64,000 nt of DNA, from contig NZ_CP048397.1 of the NCBI RefSeq assembly GCF_010384365.1, positions 1,488,001 to 1,552,000 of the forward strand, written 5' to 3'. Source of the DNA: Streptomyces sp. S4.7 (GTDB lineage Bacteria > Actinomycetota > Actinomycetes > Streptomycetales > Streptomycetaceae). Position 1 is the stretch's first letter. Each line of letters opens with the position of its first letter. Under the pieces are notes generated by a model. The model made no database searches and was not told the DNA's origin. It worked only from the letters and a program-made list of their open reading frames with translations. The position numbers and the translations under genes were made by a program. Below, in pieces: positions 43,781 to 53,310 of this stretch.

Positions 43781-43786
43781 ACTTTA
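43781..43786 (-). promoter_or_regulatory. Probable -10 element of the Y RNA
   Basis: TAAAGT on the minus strand ends 7 nt before the predicted 5' end of the Y RNA (43773). I see no clear -35 box. A perfect 16-bp palindrome, GCGGCCCATGGGCCGC, sits just upstream at 43792-43807 and overlaps the spacer. Confidence 0.45.
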
Positions 43787-43970
43787 GGAGAGCGGCCCAT
43801 GGGCCGCCACGGGTTTTAACGCAAGTACGCAGAAGCGGTGCGCGGGACGGGGCGGGACTGTGTACGGACGGGTTTCCCGGCCGGTATCGGGTGGCCGCCG
43901 CAACCTTGGGATGCTCTGAGTGCGTCGCAGTGATCGGCCGCGCACGGCCGGTGGGTCCGGAGGGGGAACC

Positions 43971-46355
43971 GTGGTGGAACAGCTCGGTGGGTACCGGTTG
44001 GTCGCTCTGCTCGGTGAGGGCGGCATGGGCCGGGTCCATCTCGGCAGGGCGGCCTCCGGGCGGCTGGTGGCCGTGAAGACGGTGCACGAGCATCTGGCGG
44101 CCGATCCGCAGTTCCGGGAGCGGTTCCGGCGGGAGGCCGCCGCCGCCCGCTCGGTGGCCGGGCCCTTCACGGCCGCCGTGCTCGACGCCGATCCGGGGGC
44201 CCCGCGCCCGTGGCTGGCCACCGAGTTCTGCACGGGGCCCACCCTCACCGGGGCGGTCTCGGCGCTCGGACCGCTCGCGTCCGGCGAACTCGCCGCGCTC
44301 GGAGCGGCGCTCGCCGAGGCGATCGCCGCCGTGCATGCCGCCGGGCTCGTGCACCGCGACCTCAAGCCGTCGAACATCGTCGTGACGCGCGACGGTCCGA
44401 TGGTCATCGACTTCGGGATCGCGCGGACCTCCGCCGAGGAGAGCCTGACCGACAGCGGTGAGATCGTCGGCTCCCCCGGCTTCATCGCGCCCGAACTGCT
44501 GACCGGTGCGGGCGAACCGGGCCCGGCCGTCGACGTGTTCGCGCTCGGGGCACTGCTGGCGTACGCGGCCACCGGCCGTCCGCCGTTCGGCACCGGGGCG
44601 GTGCACCAGGTGCTGTACCGGACCATGCACGGCTCGGCGGATCTCGGCGGTCTGGAGGAGATACCGGGAGCGCGGGAGGGCGCCAGGGGGTGGCGGGACC
44701 TGCTCGGGAGCTGTTTGAGCCGGGAGCCCGGCGACCGGCCCACCGTGGCCGGGATGCTGACCGCGTGCGCGGCGTGGGCCGAGGGCGATCCGTGGTGGGA
44801 GCGCGAGGCGGTGGCCGGTCTGATCCGGCGGCGCGAGGACGAGGTGACCGCGCTGGTCGCGGACGCGCCGGAGACGACGGCGGCCGGGCCGGCTGGCCCG
44901 GCGGGTGAATCGGCCGACGGGCCGGGGCGCGAATCGCGGGGCGGACCGGATGGCGAATCGCAGGGCGGACCGGATGGCGGACCGGGCACGCCGGGCGCCG
45001 CGGTTGTCGGCCGCTCCCCGCGTACGGAGGTCGCACCGGGCGCCGACGCCGCCGTGAGCCGGGGCGCGTCCCGAAGAGGCTTCCTGCGGTGGGGCGGCGC
45101 GGCCCTCGCCGGCGGCTCCGCGATCGGCGGCGTCGCCTGGCTCACCTCACTCACCGGCGGTGACGGCGAGGACGCCGGGCCTCACTCACCGCCCTCGTAC
45201 ACGCTCGGCCGCGCCCTGTGGACCCGCGACATCGGCAAGGCCTCACACGTCCGGCACGGCGACGCCCTCTATCTGATGGGCGAGGAAGGGCTGATCCGCC
45301 TCGACGCCCGGACCGGAGCCGTCGGCTGGACCTATCCGGCCGAGGACGTCACCGACGCCGCGCCCGGACAGAGACTCGTCCAGGTACTGCGGGTGACCGG
45401 CCTCTTCTCGTCGGAGATCGTCGCCCTGGACGCGGAGACCGGCGTCGAGAAATGGAGCACGGGCGACGTACGGCACAACCCCCGGCGCCCTCTGGAGCTG
45501 CGCCGGCCGGGCGCACCGGCGGACGGCGACCGGGCCGCGTTCTCCGTCTCCGCAGACCTCGTCTGCCTGGTCACCCACACGGGGTACAGCACCCAGTGGC
45601 AGCGCCGCACCGGGGGCAATCGCCCCTGGCGCGCCCACGGCTACCACCCGCGCACCGGAGAGCCCCTCTGGTTCCACCAGGGCGGGGAGGCGGAGGTGGT
45701 GGGTCTTCACCAGGCGGGCGGCCGGATCGCGGTGGCGTCGGCGCGCTCCTCGCTCTCCGACGAGGGCGAGGAGGGTGAACCTCTCACCGTCCTGCGCGTC
45801 GCCGACGGCACGCTCGAACGCGAGATACCGGGCGGATCGCGGTACTTGGAAGCACATCCCGGCTCCCGGGGGGTCCGCTGCTACGCGACGGACGGCCGGC
45901 TCCGCTCCGTCGACCTCGCGACCCGCCGCACGCGGTGGAGCCGCGCCCTGTCCGAGGAGGAGGCGGACGCCACGATCACACCCGAGCCCGTCGCCGGGCT
46001 CGTGCACACCGCCACGTACGGAACGCTGAAGGCCCTCGACGCGGAGACCGGCCGTACCCGCTGGAGCCTGAAGGACATCGGCTGGCCGACGGACCGGGGT
46101 TCGCCCGTGGTGTCGGGCGGGCTCGTCTACGGCCTGGGGAGGGCGCCGGAGGACGAGGAAACCACCGACGGCCGCCCCACGTGGGATGTGCACGCGCGGA
46201 ACGCGGCGACGGGCGCACTCGTGTGGGCGGCCGAGACCGGCGACGCGGAGTCCGTCGTCGTCGGGGCCGGCGGCGAGGGCGCGGCCGGTCCCGGTCTCGT
46301 TCATGTGTCGGCCAGAGGCACCCTTTCCACCTACACCGCCCCGGAGCCGTCATGA
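43971..46355 (+). CDS. Membrane-anchored Ser/Thr protein kinase with PQQ-repeat sensor domain
   Basis: The 794-aa protein has a Hanks-type kinase at ~8-270 (LLGEGGMGRVHLG, VAVKTV, VHRDLKPSNIV, VIDFGIA, GFIAPELL). A Gly/Pro/Glu-rich linker follows. One hydrophobic helix at ~374-395 is directly preceded by a twin-arginine-like SRRGFLRW (Ser367). Then comes an extracytoplasmic beta-propeller of PQQ/quinoprotein-like repeats (LDARTGAVGWTYP, LDAETGVEKWST, LDAETGRTRWSL). GTG 43971 follows GGAGGGGG; the upstream extension is rejected. The stop overlaps the next kinase gene (ATGA). Confidence 0.92.
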   Translation: MVEQLGGYRLVALLGEGGMGRVHLGRAASGRLVAVKTVHEHLAADPQFRERFRREAAAARSVAGPFTAAVLDADPGAPRPWLATEFCTGPTLTGAVSALGPLASGELAALGAALAEAIAAVHAAGLVHRDLKPSNIVVTRDGPMVIDFGIARTSAEESLTDSGEIVGSPGFIAPELLTGAGEPGPAVDVFALGALLAYAATGRPPFGTGAVHQVLYRTMHGSADLGGLEEIPGAREGARGWRDLLGSCLSREPGDRPTVAGMLTACAAWAEGDPWWEREAVAGLIRRREDEVTALVADAPETTAAGPAGPAGESADGPGRESRGGPDGESQGGPDGGPGTPGAAVVGRSPRTEVAPGADAAVSRGASRRGFLRWGGAALAGGSAIGGVAWLTSLTGGDGEDAGPHSPPSYTLGRALWTRDIGKASHVRHGDALYLMGEEGLIRLDARTGAVGWTYPAEDVTDAAPGQRLVQVLRVTGLFSSEIVALDAETGVEKWSTGDVRHNPRRPLELRRPGAPADGDRAAFSVSADLVCLVTHTGYSTQWQRRTGGNRPWRAHGYHPRTGEPLWFHQGGEAEVVGLHQAGGRIAVASARSSLSDEGEEGEPLTVLRVADGTLEREIPGGSRYLEAHPGSRGVRCYATDGRLRSVDLATRRTRWSRALSEEEADATITPEPVAGLVHTATYGTLKALDAETGRTRWSLKDIGWPTDRGSPVVSGGLVYGLGRAPEDEETTDGRPTWDVHARNAATGALVWAAETGDAESVVVGAGGEGAAGPGLVHVSARGTLSTYTAPEPS

Positions 46356-48673
46356 CCGACCCGCTGCTGCCCGGAGACCCCGCGACCCTCGGCTCCGTGC
46401 GGCTGCTCGGCCGGCTCGGCGCCGGTGGCATGGGCCGGGTGTATCTGGGCCGTACGACGGGGGGCCGGCTGGTCGCGGTGAAGACCGTCCACGCGCACCT
46501 CGCGGCCGAACCGCAGTTCCGCGAGCGGTTCCGGCGCGAGGCCGCCGCCGCGCGCGCCGTGACGGGGGCGCACACGGCGGCGGTCCTCGACGCCGATCCC
46601 GCCTCGCCGGTGCCGTGGCTGGCCACCGCCTATCTGCCGGGGGTCACGCTGCGGGGCGCGGTCGCCGCCGCCGGACCGCTGGAGGTTCCGGTCGTACGCT
46701 CCCTGGGCGCCGCGCTGGCGGAGGCGCTGACGAGCATTCACGGCGCGGGACTCGTCCACCGCGACCTCAAGCCGTCCAACGTCCTGGTCACGGCGCAGGG
46801 CCCGCGCGTCATCGACTTCGGGATCGCGCGTGCGCTCGGCGACCACGGGATGACGCGGGCGGGCGACATCATCGGTACGCCCGGATTCATCGCGCCCGAA
46901 CAGATCACGGACAGCGGACCGGTGACGGCGGCGGCCGACGTGTTCGCGCTGGGCGCGGTCCTCGCCTTCGCCGCCACCGGCCGTAACCCCTTCGGGGACG
47001 GGACGGCGGCGATCCTGCTCTACCGGGCCGTGCACGAGGAGCCCGACCTGGACGACGTGCCCGCCCGGATACGCGGACTGGTCGCCGGCTGTCTCGAAAA
47101 AGAGCCCGCCCGGCGGCCTTCGGTGGGCGCGGTGCTGGAGCGGACGGCCGATCCCGGGGCGGCGTTGTGGTGGCGTGAGGAGCCGCTGCGGAGCCTGATC
47201 AGCGGCGACGAGGAGGACCGGCCGCGCGAGCGTACGGCGGTGGTTCCCACGAAGGAGGTGACGGCGGCGACGGTCCCGGCGCCGCGTCCCGACGAGCCAC
47301 GTGTCGCCCCCGCCGCCGGTCCGGGCCGCGCCGAGCGTGCGGAGCGCGCCGAGCGGCGTCGCGGACTGGCCCGCCGGGGAGCGCTGGTGGCCGGCGGCGC
47401 CACCCTGGCCGGGCTGTTCGGCGTCTCCGTCGTGCGCGGCTGGGGAGATCCGGGGCCGGGCGGCACCGTCAACAGCTCGGACGGCGCCCAGTTGGACCTC
47501 AGGAAGGGGTCGGCGAAGCCGGGCGCGCTCCGCTGGAGTCTCACCTCGGAGCCCGGTGGTGTCGACGCCTTCCAGCTGTCCGGTGGCACCGTCCTGCTGC
47601 ACGGACCGCTCACGAGCGGCGTCGACGGCTACGTCCGCGCCTGCGCCGCTTCCGACGGAGCCCGGCGCTGGGAGCTGACGGCCACGGACGGCGCGCCCGG
47701 TGTGTGGGGCGTGGCGGAGGGGATCCTGGTGGCGCCCGATGTCGGACTGCCCCTCGTCGGTCTCGGCTCGGGCAAGGCACTCGGGAAGGCCGACCCCTTC
47801 TCGTCGTCGCCACTTCGCTGGATCAGCGTCGTCGGCGGGACACTGATCACGGCGTACCAGGACGACACGGACACCAAGGAGCTGCGGGCCGTCGATCTGC
47901 GCACCGGGGCGAGCCGTTGGGAACAGGAGCGCCCCGGAACGCAGCCGCCGACGGTGCTCGGCGACACGATGCTGCTGGCCACCGCCCTCGGGGGGCAGGT
48001 GCTCGGTGTCGACGGTGCGTCGGCCGGGACGCTGTGGTCGTACGAGGGGCTGAAGGACGGCGGTGACCAACTGCTCGCCGCCGGCGCGCTGCCGGACGCG
48101 GGGAACTTCGCGCTGCTCACCACCCTGGGCGAGCTGCACCTGGTCGGCGCACGGAACGGGGAGCGCGTCGCCGTCGCGGCGGACAGCTACGCGGTGACTC
48201 CTGGCGCCACGGCCGTCGGGGCGGCGGGTGGTACCGGCCTGCTGGCCACGGCGGGCTCGCTGCACGGCTTCGATCCGGACAGCGCGAAGCCCCTCTGGCC
48301 GCCGCTTGCCACCCTCGGCGTCGAGACGAGCTGGCCCCGGCGGACGGGCGGGGTGCGCGGCCCGGTCACGGCGGGTGGTCTGGTGCTGCACTGGTCGAAG
48401 GCGGACACCCTCCAGGCCGTCGATCCCCGGACGGGCGAGCCCCGTTGGACGCGGCGGCTGACGGGGATCGCGAAGGTCCCGCCGGTCGTCACGGGCGGCA
48501 CGGTCTACGCGGCCTGCGGCGAGGTCTGCACCGCGCTGCGGCTCACCGACGGCGCGGTGCGGCGCACCTGGTCGCTGCCTGGCATCATCGACGGGCTCGC
48601 GGCCGACGCGTCGGGCTGGTACGGCCGGATCGGCACGTCGGCGGTACGGGCGTACAACGGCGTGGGCGGCTGA
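46352..48673 (+). CDS. Second PQQ-repeat Ser/Thr protein kinase, paralogue of the first
   Basis: The 773-aa protein has the same architecture as its neighbour. The kinase domain (LLGRLGAGGMGRVYLG, VAVKTVHAHLAAEPQFRERF, VHRDLKPSNVLV, VIDFGIARAL, GFIAPEQI) is followed by a variable linker. An RRRGLARRGALVAGG segment leads into a single membrane helix at ~338-360. A beta-propeller follows with repeats such as VDLRTGASRWEQ and VDPRTGEPRWTRRL. ATG 46352 overlaps the preceding stop, so the two kinases are translationally coupled. The pair probably arose by tandem duplication. Confidence 0.92.
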   Translation: MTDPLLPGDPATLGSVRLLGRLGAGGMGRVYLGRTTGGRLVAVKTVHAHLAAEPQFRERFRREAAAARAVTGAHTAAVLDADPASPVPWLATAYLPGVTLRGAVAAAGPLEVPVVRSLGAALAEALTSIHGAGLVHRDLKPSNVLVTAQGPRVIDFGIARALGDHGMTRAGDIIGTPGFIAPEQITDSGPVTAAADVFALGAVLAFAATGRNPFGDGTAAILLYRAVHEEPDLDDVPARIRGLVAGCLEKEPARRPSVGAVLERTADPGAALWWREEPLRSLISGDEEDRPRERTAVVPTKEVTAATVPAPRPDEPRVAPAAGPGRAERAERAERRRGLARRGALVAGGATLAGLFGVSVVRGWGDPGPGGTVNSSDGAQLDLRKGSAKPGALRWSLTSEPGGVDAFQLSGGTVLLHGPLTSGVDGYVRACAASDGARRWELTATDGAPGVWGVAEGILVAPDVGLPLVGLGSGKALGKADPFSSSPLRWISVVGGTLITAYQDDTDTKELRAVDLRTGASRWEQERPGTQPPTVLGDTMLLATALGGQVLGVDGASAGTLWSYEGLKDGGDQLLAAGALPDAGNFALLTTLGELHLVGARNGERVAVAADSYAVTPGATAVGAAGGTGLLATAGSLHGFDPDSAKPLWPPLATLGVETSWPRRTGGVRGPVTAGGLVLHWSKADTLQAVDPRTGEPRWTRRLTGIAKVPPVVTGGTVYAACGEVCTALRLTDGAVRRTWSLPGIIDGLAADASGWYGRIGTSAVRAYNGVGG

Positions 48674-48757
48674 CGGTCCGCGCCCGGCGCCCGCGTCCAC
48701 TCCCGCCGGCACCCGTCCGCGTCCCCTCCCCCGCCCCTCGTCCGAAAGGCCCGCCTC

Positions 48758-49525
48758 ATGAACCTCCCGCAGACCGGCCGCCGGGTCCTGGTCACCGGTG
48801 CCTCCCGAGGTCTGGGCCGCGCCGTCTCCCGCGCATTCGCCGCCAACGGCGACCGTGTCGCCGTCCACTACGGCACCCGCGAACAGGACGCGCGCGACAC
48901 GCTGGACTCGCTCGACGGCACCGGCCACGTACTGCTGGGCGGTGACCTGTCGGACCCCGAGGGCGCGGCACGGATCGCCGACGCGGCACGGGAGGCGCTG
49001 GGCGGCATCGACGTGCTCGTGAACAACGCGGCGGTGAACGAGCGTCATCCGCTCGCCACCACCTCCTACGAGGACTGGGCGGCGGCGTGGCAGCGCCATC
49101 TGTCGGTGAACGTGCTCGGCACGGCGCTGCTCAGCCATCGCGCGGCACGGTCCATGATCGACCGCGGCATGGGCGGCCGGATCGTCAACATCGGTTCGCG
49201 CGGCGCGTTCCGCGGCGAGCCGGACCATCCCGCGTACGGCGCCACGAAGTCGGCGGTGCACGCGCTGGGTCAGTCGCTGGCGGTCTCGCTCGCGCCGTAC
49301 GGCATCGGTGTCGCCTCCGTCGCGCCGGGCTTCTTCGACACCGAACGGGTGGCCGGCCGGCTGGCCGGGGCGGAGGGCGAGGCGATCCGGGCGCAGAGCC
49401 CGTTCGGCCGGGTGGCGAGCGCGGAGGAGATCGCGGCGGCCGTCCTGTGGCTGGCCTCGCCCGAGGCGCAGTGGTCGTCGGGCGCGGTGCTGGACCTCAA
49501 CGGCGCTTCGCACCTGAGGAGTTGA
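48758..49525 (+). CDS. SDR-family oxidoreductase (FabG-like)
   Basis: The 255-aa classical short-chain dehydrogenase has the cofactor motif VLVTGASRGLGRAVS, VLVNNAAVNERHPL, catalytic Ser in IVNIGSRGAF and Tyr-x-x-x-Lys in YGATKSAVHALGQSLA. SVAPGFFDTERV and a C-terminal SSGAVLDLNGASHLRS are also present. It has a GAAAGG Shine-Dalgarno and lies 84 nt after the kinase. Substrate is unknown; it belongs to the 3-oxoacyl-ACP reductase-like group. Confidence 0.9.
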   Translation: MNLPQTGRRVLVTGASRGLGRAVSRAFAANGDRVAVHYGTREQDARDTLDSLDGTGHVLLGGDLSDPEGAARIADAAREALGGIDVLVNNAAVNERHPLATTSYEDWAAAWQRHLSVNVLGTALLSHRAARSMIDRGMGGRIVNIGSRGAFRGEPDHPAYGATKSAVHALGQSLAVSLAPYGIGVASVAPGFFDTERVAGRLAGAEGEAIRAQSPFGRVASAEEIAAAVLWLASPEAQWSSGAVLDLNGASHLRS

Positions 49526-49607
49526 GGGACACACCACCGTGGGGTGGCGGCTCGGGGTCCGGCGCGCCCCGCCGCTCCTTCAGCCTCCACCCCTCGCCCC
49601 TGCCCCC

Positions 49608-51149
49608 TCAACCCCCGTTGCGCGACCTCGCCTTGAACGCCGCCTTGCGGGCGTCCTTCGCCGCCTTGCGGTCCCGGTGCAGCCGGCCCATCGCCTCCAG
49701 CACGTCCGCCGTCGCCGGGTGGTCCACCCGCCACGCCGCGTCGAAGAAGCCGCTGTGCTGGCCGACCAGCCCCTCCACCAGCTCCTGGAGCTCCAGGGGC
49801 TCGCCCTCGGCGTCGAGTTGGGCCGCGATCGTGTCGATCGCCAGCCAGAAGATCATCGACTCGGACGGCGGCGGCACGTCGGAGGCCCCCAGCTCCGCGA
49901 GCCACACGCGGGCGAGCCCGCCCAGCTCGGCGTCGTCCAGGACCTCGCGCACCGCGGGCTCGGCCTCGACGCCGACGAGCGCGAGGGACTGCTGACAGTG
50001 CAGCCGGCGCAGCGGGGCGCCGGAGTCGGTGCCCCTGGCGGCGGCGAGGAGTTCGCCCGCGGCCTCGGCGGGTTCGCGGTGGGCCAGCCACCGTTCGGTC
50101 TCCGCGCGCGCGGCGGGCTCGGGGAAGTGCGCGACGCCGGCGAGCAGCGCGTCGGCGCCCTTGTCGGCGAGGTCGCCGACGGCGGGCGCCTCGACTCCCG
50201 CGTCCCGCATCCGGGACCTGATGCCGTGCAGGCCGAGTGGGGTCAGCGTGACCACGCCGTACCGGGACACGTCCTCGTCGTCGCCGGACGGCACGGCGTC
50301 GGACCCCGCGTCGTCGACCATCAGGGCCTCGTCCACGGGCACGTACGTGACGAGCCCGATCGGCTCCAGCAGGGCGAACTGGTCGTCCAGCCGCATCATC
50401 GCGTCCGACACCTGTTCCAGCACGTCGTCGGTGGGCTCGCCCATGTCGTCCGGCACGATCATCGACGCGGCGAGCACCGGCAGCGGTACGGGGACGGGTT
50501 CCGTCCCGCCCTCGCCGACGGTGAGCAGATAGAGGTTCCCGAGGACACCCTCCAGGAACTCGGCCTCCGCCTCCGGGTCCCAGTCCAGGGCGTCGAGGTC
50601 GATCTCTCCGTCGTCGCCGATGGCGCCGGCCAGATCCTCCAGGACGGGCGCCGTCGCGTCGGCGAAGACGACGTCCAGGGCGTCCAGCCAGAGGGAGAGG
50701 ACGTCCTGCGGGCTGCCGGAGGCGATGAGTTGGAGGGCGGCTCCGGCGCTCACGGTGCCGCCCCCGTCGCCACCGGTGTCCGCGCCGCCCGCTCCGTCCG
50801 CCGGTTCCCCTCCGCCGGAGGGGTCCTCGACCTCGACCAGCCCGGTGTCGACGGCCACCCGCCACGCCTCGCTCGCCTCGGCCTCCGCCGTCGCACGGGC
50901 CTGCGCCGCGAGCGCCTCGTCGCTCTCCGTCGGTTCGGGACTCTCGGTCCCGAGGAGTCCCAGCACCTCGGCCGCCGCGGGCAGTTGCTCCTCGACGAGC
51001 TCACCACCCGCGCCGACGCGCGTCCCGGGCCCGGCCCAGCGGGCCAGACGCACGGCCCTCGCGAGCAGCGGTACGGCGAGCGCGTCCCGCGCCAGCTCCG
51101 CGTCCGAGGGCAGCCGCACCGGCGGCAGGGTGGGGCGGTCTCCGGACAT
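49608..51149 (-). CDS. Large acidic protein of unknown function
   Basis: I do not recognise this 513-aa protein. It is strongly acidic and Ala/Leu-rich, with a Gly/Asp-rich stretch (GGGEPADGAGGADTGGDGGG) at ~112-132. Helical repeat-like segments in the C-terminal half (LHCQQSLALVGVEAEPAVREVL, LARVWLAELGA) recall HEAT-type helices. The tail is basic (HRDRKAAKDARKAAFKARSR). There is no signal peptide or membrane helix. The start has AAGGAG upstream. It is convergent with the SDR gene. Confidence 0.75.
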   Translation of the reverse strand: MSGDRPTLPPVRLPSDAELARDALAVPLLARAVRLARWAGPGTRVGAGGELVEEQLPAAAEVLGLLGTESPEPTESDEALAAQARATAEAEASEAWRVAVDTGLVEVEDPSGGGEPADGAGGADTGGDGGGTVSAGAALQLIASGSPQDVLSLWLDALDVVFADATAPVLEDLAGAIGDDGEIDLDALDWDPEAEAEFLEGVLGNLYLLTVGEGGTEPVPVPLPVLAASMIVPDDMGEPTDDVLEQVSDAMMRLDDQFALLEPIGLVTYVPVDEALMVDDAGSDAVPSGDDEDVSRYGVVTLTPLGLHGIRSRMRDAGVEAPAVGDLADKGADALLAGVAHFPEPAARAETERWLAHREPAEAAGELLAAARGTDSGAPLRRLHCQQSLALVGVEAEPAVREVLDDAELGGLARVWLAELGASDVPPPSESMIFWLAIDTIAAQLDAEGEPLELQELVEGLVGQHSGFFDAAWRVDHPATADVLEAMGRLHRDRKAAKDARKAAFKARSRNGG

Positions 51150-51237
51150 CTGGTGATTCTCCTTGCGCCTTGCGGGTCCAGGGCGCCCAAGCGTAGACGT
51201 ATTTCACCCCATCCCACCCGGTTCACTTGGCCGACAA

Positions 51238-51321
51238 CGGGTGTACACCCGGACGCCCTTGACAACTCATGTGCCCACGCAAGAGATTGACGCGCGTAGA
51301 ACTACACGTGGAACCACGTGT
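51238..51321 (+). promoter_or_regulatory. Promoter region of the secreted nuclease with two palindromes
   Basis: CGGGTGTACACCCG (51238-51251) is a perfect 14-bp palindrome just upstream of a TTGACA at 51259-51264. ACACGTGG-AA-CCACGTGT (51304-51321) is a perfect 8-2-8 inverted repeat nearer the start codon, embedded in repeated GAAC-N-ACGTG units. The -10 is not clear. Either site could bind a regulator. Confidence 0.45.
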
Positions 51322-51369
51322 GGAACGACGCTCCACTCCGTCACCCTTTCTCACTCCCGGAGTCCCGTA

Positions 51370-53196
51370 ATGCCTTCATCCGTACCGAGAACGGCCGCAG
51401 TTTCGGCCCTCGTCGCCACCGCACTGGCAGCCGGTCTGCTCGCCGGATCCTCCTCGGCGTCCGCCGCCGAGATCAGGATCCACGGCATCCAGGGCAGTGG
51501 CCGGATATCGCCGCTCGTCGGTACCCCCGTGGCCGACGTGCCCGGCATCGTCACCGGCGTACGGACCTACGGCTCCCGGGGCTTCTGGTTCCAGGACCCG
51601 AACCCCGACAAGGACGCCGCGACGAGCGAGGGCATCTTCGTCTTCACCAACGCCGTGCCGACGGTGGCCGTGGGCGACTCGGTCAAGGTGTCCGGCACGG
51701 TGACCGAGTACATCCCGGGCGGCGCCGCCTCCGGGAACCAGTCCCTGACCCAGATCTCGTCGCCGAAGATCACGGTCGTCTCCTCCGGCAACAAGCTGCC
51801 CGCGCCGGTGACGATCTCGGCGAAGTCCGTACCGGCCGCGTACGCCCCGAAGGGCACCGCCGCGACGGGCAACAGCATCAACGGCCTCCAACTGAAGCCC
51901 CGCAGCTACGCGCTGGACCACTACGAGTCGCTGGAGGGCATGAACGTCCGCGTCGGCACCTCGCGCGTGGTCGGCGCCACCGACCCGTACTCGGAGCTGT
52001 GGGTGACGGTCAAGCCGAGCGAGAACGCCAACCGCCGCGGCGGCACGGTCTACGGCAGTTACGACGACCAGAACACCGGCAGGATCCAGATCCAGCAGCT
52101 GGCCCCGGTCGCCGAGCAGCCGTTCCCGAAGGCCGACGTCGGTGACGTGCTGTCCGGCAGCACCGAAGGCCCGCTGGACTTCAACCAGTTCGGCGGCTAC
52201 ACGCTGACCGCCCGCACGCTCGGCGAGGTCACCGGCGACGGCGCGAAGCCCGAGACGACCCGCGCGCAGCGCCGCGACGAGCTGGCCGTGGCGACGTACA
52301 ACGTCGAGAACCTCGACCCGTCCGACCCGCAGGAGAAGTTCGACGCGCTCGCCGGCGCCGTCGTGGACAACCTGTCGTCGCCGGACATCCTGGCGCTGGA
52401 GGAGATCCAGGACGACAACGGCGCGACGGACGACGGCACCGTCTCCGCCGACGCGACGATCGCCAGGTTCACGGCCGCGATCGTGGCGGCCGGGGGCCCC
52501 GCGTACGAGGCACGCACCGTCGACCCGGAGAACAAGACGGACGGCGGCGAGCCCGGCGGCAACATCCGCCAGGTCTTCCTCTTCAACCCCGAGCGCGTCT
52601 CGTTCACCGACCGCCCGGGCGGCGACGCGACGACCGCGACCGACGCCGTACGGCAGGACGGCAAGGCCGGCCTGAGCCTGTCCCCCGGCCGGATCGACCC
52701 GGCGAACGACGCCTGGAAGGACAGCCGCAAGCCGCTGGCCGGTGAGTTCACCTTCCGCGGGAAGCCGGTCCTCGTGATCGCCAACCACTTCGGCTCCAAG
52801 GGCGGCGACGAGAGCCTGGTCTCGCACCACCAGCCGCCGAACCGGATCTCCGAGGCACAGCGGCACCTCCAGGCGAAGGCCGTCAACACCTTCGTGAAGG
52901 ACCTCCTCAAGATCCAGCGGAGCGCCCAGGTCCTGGTGGTCGGTGACATCAACGACTTCGAGTTCTCCGCCACGACGAAGGCCCTCACCGCCGACGGCGC
53001 GCTGTACCCGGCGGTCAAGTCCCTGCCGGCACCCGAGCGCTACTCGTACGTCTACCAGGGCAACAGCCAGGTGCTCGACCAGATCCTGACGAGCCCGGCG
53101 GTCGACGACTTCGACTACGACAGCGTCCACATCAACGCGGAGTTCGCCGACCAGAACAGCGACCACGACCCGCAGGTGCTGCGCTTCCGCCCGTGA
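51370..53196 (+). CDS. Secreted endonuclease/exonuclease/phosphatase-family protein (ExeM/NucH-like)
   Basis: The 608-aa exported protein has a signal peptide of about 33 residues ending SASA-AE. An N-terminal OB-fold-like domain (~35-290; IHGIQGSGRISPLVGTPV, ATSEGIFVFT) follows, then the EEP catalytic domain: VATYNVENLDPSDP, ILALEEIQDDNGA, VIANHFGSKGGDES, VVGDINDFEFS and the C-terminal SDHDPQVLRF. These residues bind the metal and perform phosphodiester hydrolysis. It probably scavenges phosphate from extracellular DNA. ATG 51370 has weak upstream complementarity. Confidence 0.92.
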   Translation: MPSSVPRTAAVSALVATALAAGLLAGSSSASAAEIRIHGIQGSGRISPLVGTPVADVPGIVTGVRTYGSRGFWFQDPNPDKDAATSEGIFVFTNAVPTVAVGDSVKVSGTVTEYIPGGAASGNQSLTQISSPKITVVSSGNKLPAPVTISAKSVPAAYAPKGTAATGNSINGLQLKPRSYALDHYESLEGMNVRVGTSRVVGATDPYSELWVTVKPSENANRRGGTVYGSYDDQNTGRIQIQQLAPVAEQPFPKADVGDVLSGSTEGPLDFNQFGGYTLTARTLGEVTGDGAKPETTRAQRRDELAVATYNVENLDPSDPQEKFDALAGAVVDNLSSPDILALEEIQDDNGATDDGTVSADATIARFTAAIVAAGGPAYEARTVDPENKTDGGEPGGNIRQVFLFNPERVSFTDRPGGDATTATDAVRQDGKAGLSLSPGRIDPANDAWKDSRKPLAGEFTFRGKPVLVIANHFGSKGGDESLVSHHQPPNRISEAQRHLQAKAVNTFVKDLLKIQRSAQVLVVGDINDFEFSATTKALTADGALYPAVKSLPAPERYSYVYQGNSQVLDQILTSPAVDDFDYDSVHINAEFADQNSDHDPQVLRFRP

Positions 53197-53220
53197 CGGG
53201 GCCCGCGTCTGCCTGAACGG

Positions 53221-53259
53221 CGGTGGCCCGGCCGTACCCCACATACGGCCGGACCACCG
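53221..53259. terminator. Hairpin between convergent nuclease and ABM genes
   Basis: A 16-bp stem (53221-53236 with 53244-53259) contains a single mismatch and has a 7-nt loop CCCCACA. It lies 25 nt after the nuclease stop and 52 nt before the end of the ABM gene. Confidence 0.7.
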
Positions 53260-53310
53260 CTCTCTCCGCGTGGCCGGCAGGTCCTCCACGGGCGTCGGGG
53301 CGAGCCGCCC

